NCBI GenBank assembly: GCA_029718625.1
Contig: JAINUF010000027.1
Span: forward strand, 3,084,676-3,148,675
Source: Synaphobranchus kaupii
Lineage: Eukaryota > Chordata > Actinopteri > Anguilliformes > Synaphobranchidae
Length of the DNA stretch: 64,000 bases
Direction of reading: 5' to 3'
Of the stretch, positions 1 through 13,000 are shown piece by piece (position 1 is the first letter of the stretch; each line of letters begins with the position of its first letter). The notes under the pieces were generated by a model. That model saw only the letters and a list, made by a program, of their open reading frames with translations. It was not told the DNA's origin and ran no database searches. The position numbers were made by a program, and so were the translations under genes.

Positions 1-126
1 ACAGAAACTATTAACATTTTATTGTGTTTATTTCGAAGAATAAATCCTCTAAAATATACAAAAGGAAAATTGCAAAAAGCATAGCTTGTAAATTGGAGAA
101 GTAATGTATCTGACAAAATTATTTGG
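1..126 (+). repeat. Partial C4 monomer at the window edge
   Basis: The window opens inside a C4 monomer (acagaaactattaacatttt onward). It matches 4773-4898 and 9560-9685. The missing 24 bases and the preceding C1-C3 lie to the left of the window. Confidence 0.9.
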
Positions 127-730
127 TTTGAGGCATCTTAGTCACATGTCACAGAAGCTATTGAAATTTTAGTGCTTTTATTTTGAATAAAAATCTATTT
201 AAAATTTACAAAAGGAAAATTGGAAAAAAGCATTGCTTGTAAATTGGAGAATGCATCTGACAACATTACAGTTGGTTTGAGGCATCTTAGTCACATGTCA
301 CAGAAGCTATTGAAATGTTTGCATTTTAAATTTGAAGAAAAATTCATTCAAAATTTACAAATGGAAAATTAAAAAATGAATCAACTGTATATTTGAGCTA
401 TAACGTCTTTGACAACACTAAAATTGGTTTGAGGCATGCGTCTTCATCATATGTCACAGAAGCTATTGAAATTTTAGTGCTTTTATTTTGAATAAAAATC
501 TATTTAAAATTTACAAAAGGAAAATTGGAAAAAGCATTGCTTGTAAATTGGAGAATGCATCTGACAACATTACAGTTGGTTTGAGGCATCTTAGTCACAT
601 GTCACAGAAGCTATTGAAATGTTGCATTTTAAATTTGAAGAAAAATTCATTCAAAATTTACAAATGGAAAATTAAAAAATTACTCAACTGTATATTTGAG
701 CTATAATGTCTTTGACAACACTGAAATTGG

Positions 731-868
731 TTTGAGGCATGTGTCTTCATCATATGTCACAGAAGCTATTGAAATTTTAGTGCTTTTATATTGAATAAAA
801 ATCTATTTAAAATTTACAAAAGGAAAATTGGAAAAAGCATTGCTTGTAAATTGGAGAATTACAGTTGG
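731..868 (+). repeat. B monomer with 14-bp deletion (138 bp)
   Basis: The tail reads ggagaattacagttgg, lacking gcatctgacaacat. The lost segment lies between two 'at' dinucleotides, so replication slippage on a short repeat could explain it. The body also has ttatattg in place of ttattttg. Confidence 0.9.
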
Positions 869-1323
869 TTTGAGGCATCTTAGTCACATGTCACAGAAGC
901 TATTGAAATGTTTGCATTTTAAATTTGAAGAAAAATTCATTCAAAATTTACAAATGGAAAATTAAAAAATGAATCAACTGTATATTTGAGCTATAACGTC
1001 TTTGACAACACTAAAATTGGTTTGAGGCATGCGTCTTCATCATATGTCACAGAAGCTATTGAAATTTTAGTGCTTTTATTTTGAATAAAAATCTATTTAA
1101 AATTTACAAAAGGAAAATTGGAAAAAGCATTGCTTGTAAATTGGAGAATGCATCTGACAACATTACAGTTGGTTTGAGGCATCTTAGTCACATGTCACAG
1201 AAGCTATTGAAATGTTGCATTTTAAATTTGAAGAAAAATTCATTCAAAATTTACAAATGGAAAATTAAAAAATTAATCAACTGTATATTTGAGCTATAAT
1301 GTCTTTGACAACACTGAAATTGG

Positions 1324-1461
1324 TTTGAGGCATGTGTCTTCATCATATGTCACAGAAGCTATTGAAATTTTAGTGCTTTTATATTGAATAAAAATCTATT
1401 TAAAATTTACAAAAGGAAAATTGGAAAAAGCATTGCTTGTAAATTGGAGAATTACAGTTGG
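1324..1461 (+). repeat. B monomer with 14-bp deletion (138 bp)
   Basis: Same deletion and same ttatattg variant as 731-868, exactly 593 bp downstream. It is a copy, not an independent event. Confidence 0.9.
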
Positions 1462-1613
1462 TTTGAGGCATCTTAGTCACATGTCACAGAAGCTATTGAA
1501 ATGTTTGCATTTTAAATTTGAAGAAAAATTCATTCAAAATTTACAAATGGAAAATTTTAAAATTAATCAACTGTGTATTTGAGCTATAACATCTTTGACA
1601 ACACTGAAATTGG

Positions 1614-1751
1614 TTTGAGGCATGTGTCTTCATCATATGTCACAGAAGCTATTGAAATTTTAGTGCTTTTATATTGAATAAAAATCTATTTAAAATTTAC
1701 AAAAGGAAAATTGGAAAAAGCATTGCTTGTAAATTGGAGAATTACAGTTGG
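1614..1751 (+). repeat. B monomer with 14-bp deletion (138 bp)
   Basis: Same allele again, 290 bp (304 minus 14) after the previous one. This third copy is the one missing from the second 4.8-kb HOR unit. Confidence 0.9.
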
Positions 1752-3726
1752 TTTGAGGCATCTTAGTCACATGTCACAGAAGCTATTGAAATGTTTGCAT
1801 TTTAAATTTGAAGAAAAATTCATTCAAAATTTACAAATGGAAAATTTTAAAATTAATCAACTGTGTATTTGAGCTATAACATCTTTGACAACACTGAAAT
1901 TGGTTTGAGGCATGTGTCTTCATCATATGTCACAGAAGCTATTGAAATTTTAGTGCTTTTATTTTGAATAAAAATCTATTTAAAATTTACAAAAGGAAAA
2001 TTGGAAAAAGCATTGCTTGTAAATTGGAGAATGTATCTGACAACATTACAGTTGGTTTGAGGCATCTTAGTCACATGTCACAGAAGCTATTGAAAGGTTT
2101 GCATTTTAAATTTGAAGAAAAATTCATTCAAAATTTACAAATGGAAAATTTAAAAATTAATCAACTGTATATTTGAGCTATAACGTCTTTGACAACACTA
2201 AAATTGGTTTGAGGCATGCGTCTTCATCATATGTCACAGAAGCTATTGAAATTTTAGTGCTTTTATTTTGAATAAAAATCTATTTAAAATTTACAAAAGG
2301 AAAATTTGAAAAAGCATTGCTTGTAAATTGGAGAATGTATCTCACAATATCACCGTTGGTTTGAGGCATCTTAGTCACATGTCACAGAAGCTATTGAAAT
2401 GTTTGCATTTTAAATTTGAAGAAAAATTCATTCAAAATTTACAAATGGAAAATTTAAAAATTAATCAACTGTATATTTGAGCTATAATGACTTTGACAAC
2501 ACTAAAATTGGTTTGAGGCATGCGTCTTCATCATATGTCACAGAAGCTATTGAAATTTTAGTGCTTTTATTTTGAATAAAAATCTATTTAAAATTTACAA
2601 AAGGAAAATTGGAAAAAGCATTGCTTGTAAATTGGAGAATGCATCTGACAACATTACAGTTGGTTTGAGGCATCTTAGTCACATGTCACAGAAGCTATTG
2701 AAATGTTGCATTTTAAATTTGAAGAAAAATTCATTCAAAATTTACAAATGGAAAATTTAAAAATTAATCAACTGTGTATTTGAGCTATAACATCTTTGAC
2801 AACACTAAAATTGGTTTGAGGCATGCGTCTTCATCATATGTCACAGAAGCTATTGAAATTTTAGTGCTTTTATTTTGAATAAAAATCTATTTAAAATTTA
2901 CAAAAGGAAAATTGGAAAAAGCATTGCTTGTAAATTGGAGAATGTATCTGACAACATTACAGTTGGTTTGAGGCATCTTAGTCACATGTCACAGAAGCTA
3001 TTGAAAGGTTTGCATTTTAAATTTGAAGAAAAATTCATTCAAAATTTACAAATGGAAAATTAAAAAATTAATCAACTGTATATTTGAGCTATAATGTCTT
3101 TGACAACACTGAAATTGGTTTGAGGCATGTGTCTTCATCATATGTCACAGAAGCTATTGAAATTTTAGTGCTTTTATTTTCAATAAAAATCTATTTAAAA
3201 TTTACAAAAGGAAAATTGGAAAAAGCATTGCTTGTAAATTGGAGAATGTATCTGACAACATTACAGTTGGTTTGAGGCATCTTAGTCACATGTCACAGAA
3301 GCTATTGAAATGTTTGCATTTTAAATTTGAAGAAAAATTCATTCAAAATTTACAAATGGAAAATTAAAAAATTAATCAACTGTATATTTGAGCTATAATG
3401 TCTTTGACAACACTAAAATTGGTTTGAGGCGTGCGTCTTCATCATATGTCACAGAAGCTATTGAAATTTTAGTGCTTTTATTTTGAATAAAAATCTATTT
3501 AAAATTTACAAAAGGAAAATTTGAAAAAGCATTGCTTGTAAATTGGAGAATGTATCTGACAACATTACAGTTGGTTTGAGGGATCTTAGTCACATGTCAC
3601 AGAAGCTATTGAAATGTTTGCATTTTAAATTTGAAGAAAAATTCATTTAAAATTTACAAACGGAAAATTAAAAAATTAATCAACTGTATATTTGAGCTAT
3701 AATGTCTTTGACAACACTAAAATTGG

Positions 3727-4161
3727 TTTGAGGCGTGCGTCTTCATCATATGTCACAGAAGCTATTGAAATTTTAGTAGTTCTATTTTGAAGAAAAATTT
3801 AAAATATATATTTATAAGAGGGAAATTTGAGCTATACTCTCTGACAACAGTCAATTTGCTTTGAGGTATCTTGGTCACATGACACAGAAACTATTGACAT
3901 TTTAGTGTATTTATTTTGGAGAAAAATTCTTTTAAAATATACAAAGGGAAAATTTTAAAAATAATCAGTTGTAGATTTGAGGTATCCTGTCTCTGACGAC
4001 AGGCAACTTGGTTTGAGGTGTCTTGATCACATGTCACAGAAGCTATTGAAATTTTAGTGCTTTTATTTTGAATGAAAATCGATTTAAAATTTACAAAAGG
4101 AAAATTGGAAAAAGCATTGCTTGTAAATTGGAGAAGTAATGTATCTGACAAAATTAGTTGG
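3727..4161 (+). repeat. E set (E1-E3), copy 1
   Basis: E1 3727-3859 (133 bp), E2 3860-4011 (152), E3 4012-4161 (150). E1 resembles C2 (shared tatactctctgacaacagtc and agagggaaatttgagc), E2 resembles C3, and E3 is a mosaic with a C4-like head and tail around a B body carrying gaatgaaaatcgattt. Marker of this copy: tctgacgacagg in E2, where other parts of the window have tctgacaacagg. Confidence 0.9.
3986..4003 (+). other. Short inverted repeat in E2
   Basis: cctgtc, tctgac, gacagg: a perfect 6-bp stem with a 6-base loop. It is present here and 4787 bp downstream (8773-8790). Elsewhere the right arm is aacagg and the stem falls to 5 bp. It is too short to call a functional hairpin. Confidence 0.5.
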
Positions 4162-4309
4162 TTTGAGGCATCTTAGTCACATGTCACAGAAGCTATTGAA
4201 ATTTTAGTGCTTTTATTTTGAATGAAAATCGATTTAAAATTTACAAAAGGAAAATTGGAAAAAGCATTGCTTGTAAATTGGAGAATGTATCTGACAACAT
4301 TACAGTTGG
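4162..4309 (+). repeat. H-type monomer linking E3 to C1
   Basis: A 148-bp monomer with an A head and a B body with the gaatgaaaatcgattt variant. Equivalent copies lie at 8949-9096, 56389-56536, 59675-59822 and 62961-63108, always between E3 and C1. Confidence 0.88.
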
Positions 4310-4898
4310 TTTGAGGCATCTTGGTCACATGTCACAGAAGCTATTGAAATGTTAGCATTTTAAATTTGAAGAAAAATTCACTTAAAATTTACAAACGGAA
4401 AATTAAAAAAATAATCAACTGTATATTTGAGCTATAATGTCTTTGACAACAGTAAAATTATTTTGAGGCGTGCGTCTTCATCATATGTCACAAAAGCTAT
4501 TGAAATTTTAGTAGTTTAATTTTGAAGAAAAATAAAAAATATATATTCATGAGAGGGAAATTTGAGCTATACTCTCTCTGACAACAGTCAATTTGCTGTG
4601 AGGTATCTTGGTCACATGACACAAAAACTATTGACATTTTAGTGTATTTATTTTGAAGAAAAATTCCTTTAAAATATACAAAGGCAAAATTTGAAAAATA
4701 ATCAGTTGTAGATTTGAGGTATCCTGTCTCTGACAACAGGCAACTTGGTTTGAGGTGTCTTGGTCACATGTTACAGAAACTATTAACATTTTATTGTGTT
4801 TATTTCGAAGAATAAATCCTCTAAAATATACAAAAGGAAAATTGCAAAAAGCATAGCTTGTAAATTGGAGAAGTAATGTATCTGACAAAATTATTTGG
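4310..4898 (+). repeat. C cassette, full-length C1 form
   Basis: C1 4310-4461 (152 bp), C2 4462-4596 (135), C3 4597-4748 (152), C4 4749-4898 (150). C1 here keeps ttttaaatttgaag before aaaaattcac. Every cassette after 15 kb has lost 10 bases at that spot, so this is the likely ancestral form. C1 head is gaggcatcttgg. Confidence 0.92.
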
Positions 4899-5502
4899 TT
4901 TGAGGCATCTTAGTCACATGTCACAGAAGCTATTGAAATTTTAGTGCTTTTATTTTGAATAAAAATCTATTTAAAATTTACAAAAGGAAAATTGGAAAAA
5001 AGCATTGCTTGTAAATTGGAGAATGCATCTGACAACATTACAGTTGGTTTGAGGCATCTTAGTCACATGTCACAGAAGCTATTGAAATGTTTGCATTTTA
5101 AATTTGAAGAAAAATTCATTCAAAATTTACAAATGGAAAATTAAAAAATGAATCAACTGTATATTTGAGCTATAACGTCTTTGACAACACTAAAATTGGT
5201 TTGAGGCATGCGTCTTCATCATATGTCACAGAAGCTATTGAAATTTTAGTGCTTTTATTTTGAATAAAAATCTATTTAAAATTTACAAAAGGAAAATTGG
5301 AAAAAGCATTGCTTGTAAATTGGAGAATGCATCTGACAACATTACAGTTGGTTTGAGGCATCTTAGTCACATGTCACAGAAGCTATTGAAATGTTGCATT
5401 TTAAATTTGAAGAAAAATTCATTCAAAATTTACAAATGGAAAATTAAAAAATTAATCAACTGTATATTTGAGCTATAATGTCTTTGACAACACTGAAATT
5501 GG

Positions 5503-5640
5503 TTTGAGGCATGTGTCTTCATCATATGTCACAGAAGCTATTGAAATTTTAGTGCTTTTATATTGAATAAAAATCTATTTAAAATTTACAAAAGGAAAAT
5601 TGGAAAAAGCATTGCTTGTAAATTGGAGAATTACAGTTGG
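5503..5640 (+). repeat. B monomer with 14-bp deletion (138 bp)
   Basis: First of two deleted copies in the second HOR unit; identical deletion and the ttatattg marker. Confidence 0.9.
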
Positions 5641-5827
5641 TTTGAGGCATCTTAGTCACATGTCACAGAAGCTATTGAAATGTTTGCATTTTAAATTTGA
5701 AGAAAAATTCATTCAAAATTTACAAATGGAAAATTTTAAAATTAATCAACTGTGTATTTGAGCTATAACATCTTTGACAACACTGAAATTGGTTTGAGGC
5801 ATGTGTCTTCATCATATGTCACAGAAG

Positions 5828-6725
5828 CTATTGAAATTTTAGTGCTTTTATTTTGAATAAAAATCTATTTAAAATTTACAAAAGGAAAATTGGAAAAAAG
5901 CATTGCTTGTAAATTGGAGAATGCATCTGACAACATTACAGTTGGTTTGAGGCATCTTAGTCACATGTCACAGAAGCTATTGAAATGTTTGCATTTTAAA
6001 TTTGAAGAAAAATTCATTCAAAATTTACAAATGGAAAATTAAAAAATGAATCAACTGTATATTTGAGCTATAACGTCTTTGACAACACTAAAATTGGTTT
6101 GAGGCATGCGTCTTCATCATATGTCACAGAAGCTATTGAAATTTTAGTGCTTTTATTTTGAATAAAAATCTATTTAAAATTTACAAAAGGAAAATTGGAA
6201 AAAGCATTGCTTGTAAATTGGAGAATGCATCTGACAACATTACAGTTGGTTTGAGGCATCTTAGTCACATGTCACAGAAGCTATTGAAATGTTGCATTTT
6301 AAATTTGAAGAAAAATTCATTCAAAATTTACAAATGGAAAATTAAAAAATTAATCAACTGTATATTTGAGCTATAATGTCTTTGACAACACTGAAATTGG
6401 TTTGAGGCATGTGTCTTCATCATATGTCACAGAAGCTATTGAAATTTTAGTGCTTTTATATTGAATAAAAATCTATTTAAAATTTACAAAAGGAAAATTG
6501 GAAAAAGCATTGCTTGTAAATTGGAGAATTACAGTTGGTTTGAGGCATCTTAGTCACATGTCACAGAAGCTATTGAAATGTTTGCATTTTAAATTTGAAG
6601 AAAAATTCATTCAAAATTTACAAATGGAAAATTTTAAAATTAATCAACTGTGTATTTGAGCTATAACATCTTTGACAACACTGAAATTGGTTTGAGGCAT
6701 GTGTCTTCATCATATGTCACAGAAG
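5828..6725 (+). repeat. 898-bp local tandem duplication (six monomers)
   Basis: It repeats the preceding 898 bp (about 4930-5827), including the extra-A run, the gttgc A variant and the 14-bp-deleted B. 898 is 6 x 152 minus 14. Edges are approximate. It is absent in this form from the first HOR copy, which has a 593-bp version instead. Confidence 0.75.
6401..6538 (+). repeat. B monomer with 14-bp deletion (138 bp)
   Basis: Second deleted copy in this HOR unit, 898 bp after the first. I saw no further copy of the allele downstream. Confidence 0.88.
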
Positions 6726-8513
6726 CTATTGAAATTTTAGTGCTTTTATTTTGAATAAAAATCTATTTAAAATTTACAAAAGGAAAATTGGAAAAAGCAT
6801 TGCTTGTAAATTGGAGAATGTATCTGACAACATTACAGTTGGTTTGAGGCATCTTAGTCACATGTCACAGAAGCTATTGAAAGGTTTGCATTTTAAATTT
6901 GAAGAAAAATTCATTCAAAATTTACAAATGGAAAATTTAAAAATTAATCAACTGTATATTTGAGCTATAACGTCTTTGACAACACTAAAATTGGTTTGAG
7001 GCATGCGTCTTCATCATATGTCACAGAAGCTATTGAAATTTTAGTGCTTTTATTTTGAATAAAAATCTATTTAAAATTTACAAAAGGAAAATTCGAAAAA
7101 GCATTGCTTGTAAATTGGAGAATGTATCTCACAATATTACCGTTGGTTTGAGGCATCTTAGTCACATGTCACAGAAGCTATTGAAATGTTTGCATTTTAA
7201 ATTTGAAGAAAAATTCATTCAAAATTTACAAATGGAAAATTTAAAAATTAATCAACTGTATATTTGAGCTATAATGACTTTGACAACACTAAAATTGGTT
7301 TGAGGCATGCGTCTTCATCATATGTCACAGAAGCTATTGAAATTTTAGTGCTTTTATTTTGAATAAAAATCTATTTAAAATTTACAAAAGGAAAATTGGA
7401 AAAAGCATTGCTTGTAAATTGGAGAATGCATCTGACAACATTACAGTTGGTTTGAGGCATCTTAGTCACATGTCACAGAAGCTATTGAAATGTTGCATTT
7501 TAAATTTGAAGAAAAATTCATTCAAAATTTACAAATGGAAAATTTAAAAATTAATCAACTGTGTATTTGAGCTATAACATCTTTGACAACACTAAAATTG
7601 GTTTGAGGCATGCGTCTTCATCATATGTCACAGAAGCTATTGAAATTTTAGTGCTTTTATTTTGAATAAAAATCTATTTAAAATTTACAAAAGGAAAATT
7701 GGAAAAAGCATTGCTTGTAAATTGGAGAATGTATCTGACAACATTACAGTTGGTTTGAGGCATCTTAGTCACATGTCACAGAAGCTATTGAAAGGTTTGC
7801 ATTTTAAATTTGAAGAAAAATTCATTCAAAATTTACAAATGGAAAATTAAAAAATTAATCAACTGTATATTTGAGCTATAATGTCTTTGACAACACTGAA
7901 ATTGGTTTGAGGCATGTGTCTTCATCATATGTCACAGAAGCTATTGAAATTTTAGTGCTTTTATTTTCAATAAAAATCTATTTAAAATTTACAAAAGGAA
8001 AATTGGAAAAAGCATTGCTTGTAAATTGGAGAATGTATCTGACAACATTACAGTTGGTTTGAGGCATCTTAGTCACATGTCACAGAAGCTATTGAAATGT
8101 TTGCATTTTAAATTTGAAGAAAAATTCATTCAAAATTTACAAATGGAAAATTAAAAAATTAATCAACTGTATATTTGAGCTATAATGTCTTTGACAACAC
8201 TAAAATTGGTTTGAGGCGTGCGTCTTCATCATATGTCACAGAAGCTATTGAAATTTTAGTGCTTTTATTTTGAATAAAAATCTATTTAAAATTTACAAAA
8301 GGAAAATTTGAAAAAGCATTGCTTGTAAATTGGAGAATGTATCTGACAACATTACAGTTGGTTTGAGGGATCTTAGTCACATGTCACAGAAGCTATTGAA
8401 ATGTTTGCATTTTAAATTTGAAGAAAAATTCATTTAAAATTTACAAACGGAAAATTAAAAAATTAATCAACTGTATATTTGAGCTATAATGTCTTTGACA
8501 ACACTAAAATTGG

Positions 8514-8948
8514 TTTGAGGCGTGCGTCTTCATCATATGTCACAGAAGCTATTGAAATTTTAGTAGTTCTATTTTGAAGAAAAATTTAAAATATATATTT
8601 ATAAGAGGGAAATTTGAGCTATACTCTCTGACAACAGTCAATTTGCTTTGAGGTATCTTGGTCACATGACACAGAAACTATTGACATTTTAGTGTATTTA
8701 TTTTGGAGAAAAATTCTTTTAAAATATACAAAGGGAAAATTTTAAAAATAATCAGTTGTAGATTTGAGGTATCCTGTCTCTGACGACAGGCAACTTGGTT
8801 TGAGGTGTCTTGATCACATGTCACAGAAGCTATTGACATTTTAGTGCTTTTATTTTGAATGAAAATCGATTTAAAATTTACAAAAGGAAAATTGGAAAAA
8901 GCATTGCTTGTAAATTGGAGAAGTAATGTATCTGACAAAATTAGTTGG
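8514..8948 (+). repeat. E set (E1-E3), copy 2
   Basis: Counterpart of 3727-4161 at offset 4787, with the same tctgacgacagg marker in E2. One seen difference: E3 has gctattgacatt instead of gctattgaaatt. Confidence 0.9.
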
Positions 8949-9096
8949 TTTGAGGCATCTTAGTCACATGTCACAGAAGCTATTGAAATTTTAGTGCTTT
9001 TATTTTGAATGAAAATCGATTTAAAATTTACAAAAGGAAAATTGGAAAAAGCATTGCTTGTAAATTGGAGAATGTATCTGACAACATTACAGTTGG

Positions 9097-9685
9097 TTTG
9101 AGGCATCTTGGTCACATGTCACAGAAGCTATTGAAATGTTAGCATTTTAAATTTGAAGAAAAATTCACTTAAAATTTACAAACGGAAAATTAAAAAAATA
9201 ATCAACTGTATATTTGAGCTATAATGTCTTTGACAACAGTAAAATTATTTTGAGGCGTGCGTCTTCATCATATGTCACAAAAGCTATTGAAATTTTAGTA
9301 GTTTAATTTTGAAGAAAAATAAAAAATATATATTCATGAGAGGGAAATTTGAGCTATACTCTCTCTGACAACAGTCAATTTGCTGTGAGGTATCTTGGTC
9401 ACATGACACAAAAACTATTGACATTTTAGTGTATTTATTTTGAAGAAAAATTCCTTTAAAATATACAAAGGCAAAATTTGAAAAATAATCAGTTGTAGAT
9501 TTGAGGTATCCTGTCTCTGACAACAGGCAACTTGGTTTGAGGTGTCTTGGTCACATGTTACAGAAACTATTAACATTTTATTGTGTTTATTTCGAAGAAT
9601 AAATCCTCTAAAATATACAAAAGGAAAATTGCAAAAAGCATAGCTTGTAAATTGGAGAAGTAATGTATCTGACAAAATTATTTGG
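9097..9685 (+). repeat. C cassette, full-length C1 form (copy 2)
   Basis: Same four monomers and lengths as 4310-4898, including the undeleted 152-bp C1. It is the last cassette of this older form before the 10-bp-deleted series begins at 15458. Confidence 0.92.
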
Positions 9686-10078
9686 TTTGAGGCATCTTAG
9701 TCACATGTCACAGAAGCTATTGAAATTTTAGTGCTTTTATTTTGAATAAAAATCTATTTAAAATTTACAAAAGGAAAATTGGAAAAAAGCATTGCTTGTA
9801 AATTGGAGAATGCATCTGACAACATTACAGTTGGTTTGAGGCATCTTAGTCACATGTCACAGAAGCTATTGAAATGTTTGCATTTTAAATTTGAAGAAAA
9901 ATTCATTCAAAATTTACAAATGGAAAATTAAAAAATGAATCAACTGTATATTTGAGCTATAACGTCTTTGACAACACTAAAATTGGTTTGAGGCATGCGT
10001 CTTCATCATATGTCACAGAAGCTATTGAAATTTTAGTGCTTTTATTTTGAATAAAAATCTATTTAAAATTTACAAAAG
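9560..10078 (+). repeat. 4.8-kb HOR, truncated copy 3
   Basis: It continues the same order as positions 1 and 4773 (C4 end, H monomer with the extra A near 9783, A monomer, start of B). It leaves the pattern at about 10079, where aaaagttaaattgg replaces aaaaggaaaattgg and a different A/B series follows. Confidence 0.82.
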
Positions 10079-13000
10079 TTAAATTGGAAAAAGCATTGCT
10101 TGAAAATTGGAGAATGTATCTGACAACATTACAGTTGGTTTGAGGGATCTTAGTCACATGTCACAGAAGCTATTGAAATGTTTGCATTTTAAATTTGAAG
10201 AAAAATGCATTCAAAATTTACAAATGGAAAATTTAAAAATTAATCAACTGTATATTTGAGCTATAATGTCTTTGACAACACTAAAATTGGTTTGAGGCGT
10301 GCGTCTTCATCATATGTCACAGAAGCTATTGAAATTTTAGTGCTTTTATTTTGAATAAAAATCTATTTAAAATTTACAAAAGGAAAATTTGAAAAAGCAT
10401 TGCTTGTAAATTGGAGAATGTATCTGACAACATTACAGTTGGTTTGAGGGATCTTAGTCACATGTCACAGAAGCTATTGAAATGTTTGCATTTTAAATTT
10501 GAAGAAAAATTCATTTAAAATTTACAAATGGAAAATTTAAAAATTAATCAACTGTATATTTGAGCTATAATGTCTTTGACAACACTAAAATTGGTTTGAG
10601 GCGTGCGTCTTCATCATATGTCACAGAAGCTATTGAAATTTTAGTAGTTCTATTTTGAATAAAAATCTATTTAAAATTTACAAAAGGAAAATTCGAAAAA
10701 GCATTGCTTGTAAATTGGAGAATGTATCTCACTACATTACAGTTGGTTTGAGGCATCTTAGTCACATGTCACAGAAGCTATTGAAATGTTTGCATTTTAA
10801 ATTTGAAGAAAAATTCATTTAAAATTTACAAACGGAAATTTTAAAAATTAATCAACTGTGTATTTGAGCTATAACATCTTTGACAACACTAAAATTGGTT
10901 TGAGGCATGCGTCTTCATCATATGTCACAGAAGCTATTGAAATTTTAGTGCTTTTATTTTGAATAAAAATCTATTTAAAATTTACAAAAGGAAAATTGGA
11001 AAAAGCATTGCTTGTAAATTGGAGAATGCATCTGACAACATTACAGTTGGTTTGAGGCATCTTAGTCACATGTTACAGAAGCTATTGAAATGTTTGCATT
11101 TTAAATTTGAAGAAAAATTCATTCAAAATTTACAAATGGAAAATTTAAAAATTAATCAACTGTGTATTTGAGCTATAACATCTTTGACAACACTAAAATT
11201 GGTTTGAGGCATGCGTCTTCATCATATGTCACAGAAGCTATTGAAATTTTAGTGCTTTTATTTTGAATAAAAATCTATTTAAAATTTACAAAAGGAAAAT
11301 TGGAAAAAGCATTGCTTGTAAATTGGAGAATGCATCTGACAACATTACAGTTGGTTTGAGGCATCTTAGTCACATGTTACAGAAGCTATTGAAATGTTTG
11401 CATTTTAAATTTGAAGAAAAATTCATTCAAAATTTACAAATGGAAAATTTAAAAATTAATCAACTGTGTATTTGAGCTATAACATCTTTGACAACACTGA
11501 AATTGGTTTGAGGCATGCGTCTTCATCATATGTCACAGAAGCTATTGAAATTTTAGTGCTTTTATTTAGAATAAAAATCTATTTAAAATTTACAAAAGGA
11601 AAATTGGAAAAAGCATTGCTTGTAAATTGGAGAATGTATCTGACAACATTACAGTTGGTTTGAGGCATCTTAGTCACATGTCACAGAAGCTATTGAAATG
11701 TTTGCATTTTAAATTTGAAGAAAAATTCATTCAAAATTTACAAATGGAAAATTTTAAAATTAATCAACTGTATATTTGAGCTATAATGTCTTTGACAACA
11801 CTAAAATTGGTTTGAGGCGTGCGTCTTAATCATATGTCACAGAAGCTATTGAAATTTTAGTGCTTTTATTTTGAATAAAAATCTATTTAAAATTTACAAA
11901 AGGAAAATTGGAAAAAGCATTGCTTGTAAATTGGAGAATGTATCTGACAACATTACAGTTGGTTTGAGGCATCTTAGTCACATGTCACAGAAGCTATTGA
12001 AAGGTTTGCATTTTAAATTTGAAGAAAAATTCATTCAAAATTTACAAATGGAAAATTAAAAAATGAATCAACTGTATATTTGAGCTATAATGTCTTTGAC
12101 AACACTAAAATTGGTTTGAGGCATGCGTCTTCATCATATGTCACAGAAGCTATTGAAATTTTAGTGCTTTTATTTTGAATAAAAATCTATTTAAAATTTA
12201 CAAAAGGAAAATTGGAAAAAGCATTGCTTGTAAATTGGAGAATGCATCTGACAACATTACAGTTGGTTTGAGGCATCTTAATCACATGTTACAGAAGCTA
12301 TTGAAATGTTTGCATTTTAAATTTGAAGAAAAATTCATTCAAAATTTACAAATGGAAAATTTAAAAATTAATCAACTGTGTATTTGAGCTATAACATCTT
12401 TGACAACACTAAAATTGGTTTGAGGCATGCGTCTTCATCATATGTCACAGAAGCTATTGAAATTTTAGTGCTTTTATTTTGAATAAAAATCTATTTAAAA
12501 TTTACAAAAGGAAAATTGGAAAAAGCATTGCTTGTAAATTGGAGAATGTATCTGACAACATTACAGTTGGTCTGAGGCATCTTAGTCACATGTCACAGAA
12601 GCTATTGAAAGGTTTGCATTTTAAATTTGAAGAAAAATTCATTCAAAATTTACAAATGGAAAATTTTAAAATTAATCAACTGTATATTTGAGCTATAATG
12701 TCTTTGACAACACTAAAATTGGTTTGAGGCGTGCGTCTTCATCATATGTCACAGAAGCTATTGAAATTTTAGTGCTTTTATTTTGAATAAAAATCTATTT
12801 AAAATTTACAAAAGGAAAATTCGAAAAAGCATTGCTTGTAAATTGGAGAATGTATCTCACAACATTACAGTTGGTTTGAGGCATCTTAGTCACATGTCAC
12901 AGAAGCTATTGAAATGTTTGCATTTTAAATTTGAAGAAAAATTCATTTAAAATTTAAAAACGGAAATTTTAAAAATTAATCAACTGTATATTTGAGCTAT

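Larger units (their letters stand above)
127..3726 (+). repeat. A/B block of 24 monomers with three 14-bp-deleted B copies
   Basis: The block starts with a 149-bp H monomer (extra A in ggaaaaaagc), then 23 alternating A and B monomers. The length of 3600 equals 149 + 23 x 152 minus three 14-bp and three 1-bp losses, all located. There is no unique sequence and no credible gene. Confidence 0.88.
1..4772 (+). repeat. 4.8-kb HOR, copy 1
   Basis: This copy matches 4773-9559 at offset 4772 near its start and 4787 from about 1.96 kb on. The 15-base change comes from one more 14-bp-deleted B monomer here and one more extra A in copy 2. It holds about 32 monomers: C4 end, H, 23 A/B monomers, E1-E3, H-like monomer, then C1-C3 and the start of C4. 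The A/B part contains a local 593-bp repeat (four monomers with a 14-bp and a 1-bp loss) at 488 and 1081. Confidence 0.9.
4899..8513 (+). repeat. A/B block of 24 monomers, second HOR copy
   Basis: The length of 3615 equals 149 + 23 x 152, minus two 14-bp losses, minus three 1-bp losses, plus one extra A. No unique sequence inside. Confidence 0.88.
4773..9559 (+). repeat. 4.8-kb HOR, copy 2
   Basis: Same monomer order as copy 1. Differences seen include two rather than three 14-bp-deleted B monomers, a second extra-A monomer near 5893, ttcgaaaa for tttgaaaa near 7094, tattacc for tatcacc near 7137, and gacatt for gaaatt near 8836. The internal A/B phase was rearranged separately in the two copies: frames equivalent to 488/1081/1964 sit at 5260/6158/6751. 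Confidence 0.9.

Noticed and set aside
3994..4000. Hammerhead-ribozyme core (CTGANGA) in E2
   Set aside because: ctgacga appears only in two E2 copies; there is no properly spaced GAAA box or stem, and all other copies read ctgacaa. Treated as coincidence.
4310..4898. Cassette as a replication origin
   Set aside because: High A+T alone is not evidence here, because the entire array is AT-rich and the cassette has no distinctive motif of a known origin type.
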